Assembly: GCA_003427395.1 (NCBI GenBank)
Contig: BFEA01000004.1
Coordinates: forward strand, 3,134,418-3,159,457
DNA from: Chara braunii
Lineage: Eukaryota; Streptophyta; Charophyceae; Charales; Characeae
DNA length: 25,040 nucleotides
Reading direction: 5' to 3'
A program made the position numbers and the translations under genes. The notes below the pieces were generated by a model, which was given only the letters and a program-made list of their open reading frames with translations, had not been told where the DNA came from and did no database searches. This document shows, piece after piece, positions 19,032-25,040 of this stretch (positions are counted from its first letter, which is position 1; each line of letters begins with the position of its first letter).

Positions 19032-19479
19032 ACTGTTCCTTTCTCTCCCCTCTCTACTTTTCTTTTTTTCTCCCCTGCCCTCCCCTGAAAACGGGGATGG
19101 CAGTTGTCAGATTGGGAGAGGTAGGGAAAGAACTCGTGGAAATGCAAGAGTTCAAATCCGGACAGGCTCAGGGCGGGGTGCAAAAAGTACCCCGACTTTG
19201 AGCATTTTTAGAAAAATATTCGCCAAAAAAAAAAATTGAAAAACTTCATGTGCATGGCCTAAGTGCCTGACTATCTATAGAATTAATTGCAAGGTAAAAA
19301 AAAATGTTTTACGCCACCAAAAAAATAGTGGCGCAAACTGAAAAATACAGTTTTTCAGAAAAAACTCAGATTAATTGCAACGGGGAGCCTGCTGGCAGGT
19401 CGGGAGGAGCAGGTCCCCCTATCTCCCATCCTCCCATCCCTCTCTCTCTCACTCTCCACTCAACTCTTTCAACCCCCTC

Positions 19480-19591
19480 TTGCTTTTCAATCCCCCCCTT
19501 CCTGCCTGTGCCTGCATACAACCTACGACCCCAACCAAATTCAAACAAGGCTGGGGGAACAGTTGCTTTTCAATCCCCCCCTTCCTGCCTG
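19480..19591. repeat. 29-bp direct repeat, 83 bp apart
   Basis: TTGCTTTTCAATCCCCCCCT plus TCCTGCCTG occurs identically at 19480-19508 and 19563-19591. It follows a CT-rich patch from about 19420. The open frames across it have no domain. Confidence 0.88.
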
Positions 19592-19827
19592 AGGGAACAA
19601 TTGCTCGTTTTCCCACGAGCAAACTACAGGGTTTTCTTTCCCCTGCGGCAGTGCGTGCCCGCACCCGGCTGCCAACAACGCCAGGTTCGGGCGCATCGTT
19701 GGAAGTTGCAGCTCGTTTCCAAAAGTGAATAGGCGCAACTTCAACTGCGCCACGATAAGAAAGGAATGAGGGGGGGGGAATCTTTCAAAATAAGACAAAA
19801 AGAAAAAGAAAAATCTTAAACAAAATC

Positions 19828-19850
19828 TTTTTTTTTTTTTTTTTTTTTTT
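19828..19850. repeat. 23-nt poly-T homopolymer
   Basis: On the minus strand this is an A23 tail. It lies just beyond the minus-strand tRNA-like heads at 20.03-20.28 kb and could be the 3' tail of a minus-strand SINE of roughly 430 bp. Confidence 0.8.
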
Positions 19851-19943
19851 ATAACTAATAGTAAAAGTCGTTGACTCTTTGGCTTAGGCCAATGGCTACA
19901 GCTACACCCCCCCAACCTCATCTACAGGCGCCATGTTGTTATC

Positions 19944-20001
19944 CGCGCGGCCGTTTTCGACCGTGAGATCTGATGATCTCGCGGTCAAAATCAACCGCGC
20001 C
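19944..20001. repeat. Imperfect 26-bp palindrome
   Basis: The left arm GCGCGGCCGTTTTCGACCGT plus GAGATC and the right arm GATCTCGCGGTCAAAATCAA plus CCGCGC are largely reverse-complementary around the 4-nt loop TGAT (19971-19974). Probably a foldback element or a hairpin in the SINE body. Confidence 0.75.
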
Positions 20002-20032
20002 TCACGTTCCTTTCCGGTGGGTTGTTCCAAAA

Positions 20033-20118
20033 GGAGCCAGCCCAGTACGATGCCTTCAGGTTCGATCCCAGTATCTGTTGGGTGATAGCTTGATGCTATA
20101 ACCTACTGGGCTAGCTCC
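20033..20118 (-). mobile_element. 86-bp tRNA-like SINE head with inverted ends
   Basis: The termini GGAGCCAGCCCAGTA (20033-20047) and TACTGGGCTAGCTCC (20104-20118) are reverse-complementary at 14 of 15 positions, like an over-long acceptor stem. On the minus strand the A-box TAGCCCAGTAGGTTATAGC (20113-20095) fits the pol III consensus well and the B-box-like GGGATCGAACCTG (20069-20057) follows at tRNA-like spacing. On the plus strand the same bases read as a perfect B-box GGTTCGATCCC. No complete cloverleaf, so it is a tRNA-derived head and not a functional tRNA. Confidence 0.6.
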
Positions 20119-20138
20119 TATTCACAAAAGCTATACTC

Positions 20139-20163
20139 GCAGCTCTTCTATTTGAAGAGCTGC
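20139..20163. repeat. 10-bp perfect hairpin
   Basis: GCAGCTCTTC (20139-20148), loop TATTT, GAAGAGCTGC (20154-20163). It lies between two minus-strand tRNA-like heads. Confidence 0.85.
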
Positions 20164-20189
20164 TGCCCAGTAGGTTACCCAGCCTCGGG

Positions 20190-20280
20190 ACTAGGCAGGC
20201 CCGAACTGCCTCACCTTGGCAAATGGCCGCTGCCCCGCCATCTAACCGGCTGAGGCTTAGCCCGGTAAGCCCGATAAGCC
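20190..20280 (-). mobile_element. tRNA-like SINE head
   Basis: On the minus strand, CCTCAGCCGGTTAGATGGC (20255-20237) is a good A-box/D-arm. GGCAGTTCGGGCCTGCC (20210-20194) forms a perfect 5-bp T-arm with a 7-nt TTCGGGC loop. The acceptor and anticodon arms are not recognisable, so I call a SINE head. It may belong to the same retroposon as the neighbouring 86-bp head and the T23 tract. Confidence 0.6.
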
Positions 20281-20590
20281 ACCCCTTTGGCCTACTCAGG
20301 CTCTGAATCGCGAGGTTGTCATCATTTTAAATAGAATATGATTCCAACGCCCGTACGCCCCTCCGTACTCGCCAAACACGGTTGGTGATTGACCGCACCG
20401 CCGCTATAGCGTGCTGCAGGCGTTTGGACTTAAGCAAAAATTTAGTCTCTCAGTCGTAGGTTTGTTATGAATAAACTTTTGGCAGACGTCAGTCTCATCA
20501 AGTTCCTTAATTTAACAAAAAAGTCGGACAGCGTCCGACGTTTAAAATCCCCGGCAAATACCCTTGTTAGGGTATTTGCCCCGACACCGT
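20281..20590. other. Spacer with two strong hairpins
   Basis: Mostly unique sequence. GTCGGAC/GTCCGAC (20523-20529, 20533-20539, 3-nt loop) and GGCAAATACCC/GGGTATTTGCC (20553-20563, 20570-20580, 6-nt loop) are both perfect and sit immediately upstream of array 2. Confidence 0.8.
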
Positions 20591-21135
20591 TCCCTCGTAT
20601 ATCCTTGGAGCCCGTTCCAGCCCCGCGGTAAGGTGCAATACCTCCTACACCCCCGACATCCTATACTAAGGAACTGCTATGCCAGCCTTAAGCCCTAAGC
20701 TACGTACTAGTAGGAGGATAGCCAACCCTAAGTCATGAATCATGGACTGTTTGTATGGATCCTGGAGAATCGTTGATAGATAGAGTTGGGGATCTCCCAT
20801 TCCCTCGTATATCCCTGGAGCCCGTTCTGGCCCCGCGGTAGGGTGCAGTATCTCCTGACAACCCGGACATCCCATACTAAGGAACTGCTATGCCAACCTC
20901 AACCCGTAAGCTATGTACTAGGAGGATAGCCAACCCTGAGTCGTGAATCATGGACTGTATCTATTGACTCTGGGAACCCTATGTTGTATGATAAATTGTG
21001 AGAGCTAGACAATCCTTTGTTCCCTTGTATGTCCCTGGAGCCCGTTCCGGCCCCGCGGTGAAGTGCAGTATACATCCCCGACATCCCGTACTAAGGAACT
21101 GCTATGCCAGCCTCAATCCTTGACTACGTACTAGG
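20591..21135 (+). repeat. Tandem repeat array 2, about 210-220-bp units
   Basis: Three units of the array 1 family in the same orientation. The CGTATATCC/TGTATGTCC anchors fall at 20596, 20806 and 21026. Each unit carries CTGGAGCCCGTTC.GGCCCC, then GCGGT...GTGCA, a GACATCC..TACTAAGGAA anchor, GCTATGCCA.CCT and TACTAGGAGGAT. Minus-strand open frame 20666-20875 encodes the same peptide type (GCPGCQEILHPTAGPERAPG) as array 1. The array ends against a minus-strand SINE head at 21161. Confidence 0.9.
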
Positions 21136-21160
21136 AGGATGACCAGCCCTACGCCAGAAT

Positions 21161-21235
21161 CTGGTATCGAACACAAGACCTCATGCGAATCGTGCAAATG
21201 ACCTAACCTGTTGACATATACTCTGAAGTAGTTTG
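21161..21235 (-). mobile_element. tRNA-like SINE head
   Basis: The minus strand carries CAACAGGTTAGGTCATTTGC (A-box/D-arm region, 21213-21194), then GTGTTCGATACCAG (B-box, 21174-21161). The order and roughly 20-nt gap suit a degenerate tRNA head, and the array 2 sequence follows as its downstream body. Possibly the array arose by amplification of this element's body. Confidence 0.6.
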
Positions 21236-21526
21236 TAGCTGTGCTCTGCTTATAGCCATACGAGGAACCCCATACTAGCAGCAAAAACCGTGTTCATGAG
21301 AGAACATACGGGGGCCGCTCCCGACCTGCAGGTGGGCGATATCGGCCAGGGGACAGCCGGTAGCATCAGGGACCATGCCAACAGGACCAATCCCTGTGCC
21401 TCCCCTCAGGTGGTGGTCCCCACCCCTACGAGCATCAGCAGACTCCGCTCAATGCCCATGGGCGGATCCAGTGGTCAATCTCTAGGTGGCAGGCGCCAAA
21501 CATAGCCCCGAAGGTACATGCGGCAT
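21236..21526. other. SINE-body-like sequence, no gene
   Basis: Lies downstream (minus sense) of the head at 21527-21589 and is probably its body. An open frame at 21290-21505 has no domain. Confidence 0.4.
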
Positions 21527-21589
21527 GGGGATCGAACTCAAGACTTCCCGAATGCAACTTGCTCGAGCCTTACCAACCTAGTTAGGCCA
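21527..21589 (-). mobile_element. tRNA-like SINE head
   Basis: Minus strand TGGCCTAACTAGGTTGGTAA plus GGC (21589-21567) is a classic plant-SINE A-box region, and GAGTTCGATCCCC (21539-21527) is a good B-box at plausible spacing. Structure recalls Au-type plant SINEs, though I cannot assign the family without alignment. Confidence 0.65.
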
Positions 21590-21795
21590 CCGCTGGATGG
21601 TCTATTCCCGTGGCCTCATTCTGGGCTCGATCTCCTGTTCTGTTTACTAACATTTACACTTGTTCACCGTCCAGTCCAGTCACATGGCCAGGGTGGCAGT
21701 CTCGTGATTTTCTTTTTTATCTTTTTTTTCTTTCCACATTCTTCTCTCAACTTCTGTTTTTCTTTTACCTTCCACTACCTACTCCTAAGACTATC

Positions 21796-21819
21796 TAGAG
21801 GGGACCCCTGTAAGCATAG
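21796..21819. repeat. Third copy of the TAGAGGGGACCCCT repeat
   Basis: TAGAGGGGACCCCTG.AAGCATAG matches the start of the 62-bp units at 446 and 508 at almost every position. Sequence downstream (TTTCATGTTGCCCCTTGCCCC) also loosely follows the first locus. Confidence 0.75.
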
Positions 21820-22135
21820 TTTCCTCTCTCTGTGAAGGGGAGATTTCATGTTGCCCCTTGCCCCTAATGGTTAGGGTATAGGGTTGGGGCCGCCAGTGGG
21901 GGTCTGGCTAACACAAAGACCGAGACCTGCCAGTAGCTGTGCCTCCCTTTCTCATCGTCCCCCACCCTTCATCGAGTAGCAGCAGAGGCTATGGCCAACA
22001 CTCTCGCACACACCACACACAACCCACTCGCGCTCACACTCACACCCGTGTTGGTGATAGACCCCGCTAATACCGATCAGGGGTATCCAGAGGACTATCA
22101 CAGTCCGTTGGCACTGAGTGCGCCGCAGGCGGCCA

Positions 22136-22155
22136 TGGGGTTTGAACCCACAACC
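22136..22155 (-). mobile_element. Isolated T-arm/B-box, truncated SINE
   Basis: Minus strand GGTTGTGGGTTCAAACCCCA carries a T-arm-like GTGGG-TTCAAAC-CCCAT. No A-box is visible upstream. The minus-strand sequence down to about 21880 is probably SINE body. Confidence 0.45.
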
Positions 22156-22293
22156 TCCTCGATGGAAATTTTATTTGGAACGGGCCTCGTGATTTTCCAT
22201 GACGCCACACAGAAGCTTCTGGCACACACCGACTTTTGTCCTTACCTGTGCGCAAACGCAAAACAAAAGTGAACCGACTGGCGTAAGCACTTA

Positions 22294-22460
22294 GGGCGCG
22301 ATCCCAGTGGCAAAGAGAATTGGAATAAGCGTCTGAATCTGGACGTGTTTGTGGAGAGGTGCAAAACATTGTGATTGATCTGCTTTTCTGCATCTCTGTG
22401 GTAAAACACATTCAGATGCAGACACTAATTCCAATCCTCTTTGCCAATGGGATCTGGCCC
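22294..22460. mobile_element. Tourist-like foldback MITE, 167 bp
   Basis: Starts GGGCGCGATCCCAGTGGCAA, ends TTGCCAATGGGATCTGGCCC. The arms are about 80 percent reverse-complementary for some 55 bp, and pairing resumes near the centre (CTGCATCTCTGTGG with AGAGGTGCA), so almost the entire element folds into one hairpin. TTA flanks both ends (22291-22293 and 22461-22463), the PIF/Harbinger-type target duplication. The inner arm CTGAATCTGGACGTGTTTG also appears twice in the foldback at 22869-22953, linking the two. Confidence 0.88.
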
Positions 22461-22749
22461 TTACTCACACGACCACTTTACGAGATGTACCTGACCGAAA
22501 TTACGACTACGGCCAGACCTGATTGCATCAGGACAAAAAGTCCTAATGTGAGTTTGTATGGTACACCCACAAACTGTTGAAATGCAGACTTGTGTTGGGA
22601 TTCCACTGGAATCACACCACCAGGACTTTTTCCAGTTCTGTCTGGAATTGCGGTCAGGTGCATCCAGAACGGATCGAAAAAGAGGTGGTATATACGACCT
22701 GCAAAGTCATGCTTTGAGTATGCCCTCAGACGAGTCAAAATAATTCTGA

Positions 22750-22788
22750 TTTTTTCTTTTTTTTAAAGTTCTGTTTTTTTTTCCCACC
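22750..22788. repeat. T-rich low-complexity tract
   Basis: Runs of T (TTTTTTCTTTTTTTT and T9) just upstream of the foldback cluster. Confidence 0.8.
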
Positions 22789-22953
22789 TGGGGCCAAGTC
22801 CCACTACCATCTCCAGGGGTCGCCTTCGGGGGCCAAGTCCCACTACCAGCGTTGCGTTTCCTCAGCGCCTGAATCTGGACGTGTTTGCGGCTATGTGCGC
22901 TGAGGAAATTCAACGCGAATGAGGCACATCTCCACAAACACGTCCAGATTCAG
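22789..22953. mobile_element. Composite foldback with interlocked inverted repeats
   Basis: GGGGCCAAGTCCCACTACCA occurs twice, near 22790 and 22829. Then follow A GCGTTGCGTTTCCTCAGCG (22849-22867), B CTGAATCTGGACGTGTTTGC plus GGCTATGTGC (22869-22898), A' (22898-22916, 17/19 complementary to A) and B' (22924-22953, 27/30 complementary to B). The order A-B-A'-B' is interlocked, not nested. B matches the arm of the element at 22294. Probably two related MITEs inserted into or recombined with each other; the outer right end is missing. Confidence 0.75.
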
Positions 22954-22964
22954 TCGTTGACCGA

Positions 22965-23075
22965 CTAAAAAAAAAGAAAAAAAGAAAAAAGAAAAGTGAC
23001 GGTGGGCTTTCGCCAGACACTTGCACGAGGGCATATGCCCCCGCACCAAAAAAAAATAAAAATAAAAAATAAAAA
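22965..23075. repeat. A-rich simple sequence
   Basis: Two A-rich stretches (about 22967-22996 and 23047-23075) separated by a unique segment that includes the palindrome GGGCATATGCCC. Confidence 0.85.
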
Positions 23076-23162
23076 TTGCCCCCGCTAGATGTAGGACTTT
23101 TTGACGTATATTTTTGGACGTAATAATCCGAAACATCCAGGTGGGGCCATAAATGCGACCAG

Positions 23163-23190
23163 ATACATATACATATACATATATATATAT
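23163..23190. repeat. (ACATAT)/(AT)n microsatellite
   Basis: ATACATATACATATACATAT leading into ATATATATAT. Confidence 0.93.
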
Positions 23191-23198
23191 GGCAGAGC

Positions 23199-23306
23199 TA
23201 ATGCGAGTACACCCTTATCCCAACTCTTGATCTCTGACCGTCAGATAATGAAGATCAACGGTCCGAAATCAAAGATCCCGCTAATGAGGGGGACTTGGGG
23301 TTACAG
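23199..23306. mobile_element. Foldback MITE related to the AAGTCCC family
   Basis: The left arm from GCGAGTACACCC (about 23202) and the right arm ending GGGGGACTTGGGG (about 23301) fold onto each other, with GATCTCTGACCGT in the left arm opposite ACGGTCCGAAATC in the right. The element at 24042-24140 has the same layout (GTCCCAC end, ATCTCTGACCGTAGAT arm, CGACAGTCGGAAAT arm). Ends are diverged and no target duplication is clear. Confidence 0.6.
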
Positions 23307-23416
23307 TTTTGTTTTTCTTGGGTGTTTTGCGTTTTCCCGCCGTTTCTCATGTTTGCCTTTTTCCCATCGTTTCTCTTTGTTTTTTTTTTCTCTTTTTTTT
23401 TTCCCTCACGTTTCCC

Positions 23417-23417
<1 letters not shown>

Positions 23418-23483
<66 letters not shown>
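23418..23483. repeat. 66-nt poly-C homopolymer
   Basis: Uninterrupted C run (poly-G on the minus strand), preceded by a pyrimidine tract in which TCCC..CGTTTC recurs several times (from about 23333; again at 23649-23663). The proline- and glycine-rich frames through it are artefacts. It lies 36 bp from the family A element at 23520. Confidence 0.95.
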
Positions 23484-23486
<3 letters not shown>

Positions 23487-23519
23487 TTTCGAAAGGCCCC
23501 TCTCTGCGAACATAGCTTT

Positions 23520-23640
23520 GGGCCTCGCTTCACTACTCTCGAAATGTGCAAAACGAGAGGGAATCTTCATCGAAACATGGAAAGATGCACGGCCATGATT
23601 TTTGTTTTTTGTGCATGCCGAGAGTAGTGCAGCAAAGCCC
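23520..23640. mobile_element. Short TIR element (MITE), family A copy 2
   Basis: 121 bp. The left end GGGCCTCGCTTCACTACTCT (23520-23539) matches the reverse complement of the right end AGAGTAGTGCAGCAAAGCCC (23621-23640) at 17 of 20 positions. It is flanked by TTT on both sides (23517-23519 and 23641-23643). The interior aligns closely with copy 1 at 1201-1325, same orientation. A different 3-bp duplication (TTT versus ACA) argues for independent insertion and not segmental duplication. Confidence 0.87.
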
Positions 23641-23785
23641 TTTGTTGTCTCCCTCACGTTTCTCATCCCTGCCGCCAGTAGGCAATCCTAATTACATTTT
23701 TTGTTCTTTTTTTCTTTTTTCCTAATTACATTTTCTAACGGCATATTCACACACTACCACCCACTACCACACACCAGCCGTCTTC

Positions 23786-23874
23786 CCCCGAACATAACGC
23801 ACTCTGATAATGAAAGTACATAACCCATCTTTCCGGTCCGGTACAGCCATAGTGGGGGTACGTTATGTTCGGGG
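23786..23874. repeat. 17-bp inverted repeat pair
   Basis: CCCCGAACATAACGCAC (23786-23802) and GTACGTTATGTTCGGGG (23858-23874) are reverse complements at 16 of 17 positions, enclosing 55 bp. It resembles a small MITE but I see no target duplication. Confidence 0.75.
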
Positions 23875-24041
23875 CACGATGGTAGGACCATCATGGATGT
23901 CTTTGACCGGTTTTCCGACCCGACCTGGATGCACCTGGCCACAATTACGTCCACAGAAAAGTTCGAAAAGGCCTGGTAAAGTTTTTTTCTTTTTTTTTTT
24001 CAATTCTACAGTAGACCGCCGTACCGAGCAGTGCTGGAGTG

Positions 24042-24140
24042 CTGGGGCGAAGTCCCACCTACCGCTATCCCTCATCTCTGACCGTAGATTGCAGAGATCG
24101 ACAGTCGGAAATGAAAATTTCCGGCGAGTGGGACTCGGCT
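24042..24140. mobile_element. Foldback MITE with 9-bp direct-repeat flanks
   Basis: The left end CTGGGGCGAAGTCCCACC and right end GGCGAGTGGGACTCGGCT are inverted. The arms continue with CATCTCTGACCGTAGAT against CGACAGTCGGAAATG. GCTGGAGTG lies on both sides (24033-24041 and 24141-24149), a 9-bp repeat of the size made by Mutator-like transposons. The same end motif (CTGGGGC.AAGTCCCAC) occurs at 22789. Confidence 0.65.
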
Positions 24141-24297
24141 GCTGGAGTGGTGGTCCTGGTGTGGAGCGAGGCCCCCTCTGGGTGGAAGGTGGCCATGCCG
24201 CGGTCGCGGTCGGACAGAGGGACGGCAGGCCGGGCTCCGGATCTGGTGTGGAGAGGGAAGGCAAAGAGGAGATGACAGGAGGTCAGGTGGTTGACCT

Positions 24298-24384
24298 AGA
24301 CAGGCAAGGAGGGGAGATAGGGGGTGAGAGGGGTGGGAGAGGACGAGGAGAGGGGTGGGAGAGGAGGAGAGAGGGGTGAGAGAG
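24298..24384. repeat. GAGGGGTG purine-rich repeat
   Basis: Almost pure purines with GAGGGGTGRGAGAGG-type units repeated several times. The open frames on both strands (23810-24379 plus, 24072-24482 minus) depend on this composition. Confidence 0.8.
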
Positions 24385-24610
24385 GTGGTGGGCCCACCAG
24401 ATTCGGGCGAGTGATAATCCTGCCGTCGTGCTACTGAGAACTGACACATGGCAGGCGAATGAGGTCTGAGAGAGACGGACACGTAGCTCGGCGCGCACTG
24501 CAGTAGAGTACCTGGGAAGACGACGAGGAGCCTGAGCTGAGTCCCTGAGCGGCAGCAGGGAGGAGGAGTGGGAACTGAGGCCCATAAGGTGGAGTATCTT
24601 GGAAAAACGT

Positions 24611-24684
24611 GAAGAAGAAGAAGAAGAAGAAGAAGAAGAAGAAGAAGAAGAAGAGAGAGAAGGCGGCCAGTGGAAGCAGCGGCG

Positions 24685-24716
<32 letters not shown>

Positions 24717-24811
24717 AGAAGAAGAAGAAGAAGAAGAGAGAGAAGGCGGCCAGTAGAAGCAGCGGCAGCAGTATACGAAGGAGGAAAAGAAGAAGAAGAA
24801 GAAGAAGAAGG
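24611..24811. repeat. (GAA)n/(CAG)n triplet repeats in an 83-bp duplication
   Basis: GAA repeats (24611-24654), then AGAGAGAAGGCGGCCAGTGG, then CAG repeats (about 24684-24712). The block repeats with an 83-bp offset, the second GGCGGCCAG lying at 24745. More AGA repeats follow at 24788-24811. The long frame 24599-25039 encodes Glu, Gln, Lys, Arg and Leu homopolymers and is not convincing as a gene. Triplet tracts like these are common in 5' leaders and near promoters. Confidence 0.92.
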
Positions 24812-24849
24812 GAGCAGGTAAGCCTGCTTCTTCTCCTGTTCTTTCGTTA

Positions 24850-24940
24850 TCCTCCTCCTCCTTCTCCTCGTCCTCCTCCTCCTACTTCCCCGCCTGTTAA
24901 TGACTTGTTGTTGTTGTTGTTGCTGCTGCTGCTGCTGCTC
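24850..24940. repeat. (CTC)n then (TTG)n/(CTG)n triplet repeats
   Basis: CTCCTC-rich stretch to about 24885, then TTG repeats (24905-24921) leading into CTG repeats (24922-24939). Complementary in composition to the GAA/CAG block upstream, so the two could base-pair in a transcript. Confidence 0.88.
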
Positions 24941-25040
24941 TACGTCCTTTTCTCTCGTTTTCCTGCTGCCCTACTTCCTTGTGCTCGTCTCCGTCATGGA
25001 AGTCATCGTGCTAATGTGGCGGGTAGAGAATCACTGTAGC

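Noticed and set aside
20033-20118. A functional tRNA gene
   Set aside because: Length and inverted ends are tRNA-like, but no valid anticodon or T-arm stems.
24599-25039. 146-codon protein with Glu, Gln, Lys, Arg and Leu runs
   Set aside because: Triplet microsatellite translated; no non-repetitive domain.
24996-25040. ATG with an open 15-codon frame (MEVIVLMWRVENHCS)
   Set aside because: Too short to support a gene call at the window edge; mentioned only as a lead.

Overview
The window looks like repeat-rich, gene-poor nuclear DNA from a large eukaryotic genome. A plant or streptophyte alga is the best guess. The reasons are TTA-flanked Tourist/PIF-Harbinger-type MITEs, tRNA-headed SINE-like elements, a decayed LINE, very long homopolymers (70 G, 66 C, 33 T), many microsatellites and minisatellites, and no compact operon-like coding. 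A charophyte such as Chara would fit, but nothing here proves it. I found no intact protein-coding gene, no rRNA and no CRISPR array. Nearly every open frame over 60 codons is either low-complexity or lies inside a repeat.

Layout. 1-1.8 kb: a CA microsatellite, a 62-bp tandem duplication, a small foldback, and two members of a short TIR element family around a 70-nt G run. 2.1-3.8 kb: four direct or tandem repeat sets, ending in a 60-bp CCCTCC-rich minisatellite. 4.3-5.6 kb: a compound SINE-like block with two tRNA-like heads, nested tandem duplications, CA repeats and an A-rich tail. 5.7-7.3 kb: a decayed LINE reverse transcriptase with its downstream domain. 7.3-10.2 kb: AT-rich sequence with no recognisable gene. 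10.2-14.6 kb: hairpins, a 73-bp duplication, an unrecognised minus-strand coding relic, and a 584-bp Tourist-like MITE with perfect 20-bp ends and TTA target duplications. 15.0-15.6 and 20.6-21.1 kb: two arrays of the same roughly 200-225-bp tandem repeat. 18.0-18.4 kb: a 37-bp minisatellite. 19.9-22.2 kb: a cluster of minus-strand tRNA-like SINE heads and palindromes. 22.3-24.15 kb: several foldback MITEs, including a second TTA-flanked element, and the 66-nt C run beside another copy of the short TIR family. 24.2-25.0 kb: purine-rich and triplet-repeat sequence that could be the 5' edge of a gene beyond the window.

The elements do not form a pathway. They are layers of non-autonomous transposons and tandem repeats. 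The best supported results are the TIR elements, because end structure and target duplications agree at separate loci. I saw no convincing undescribed biological system. The most unusual structures are the interlocked inverted repeats at 22849-22953, the 86-bp tRNA-length palindrome at 20033-20118, and the short TIR family present three times, two copies lying close to long G/C homopolymers.
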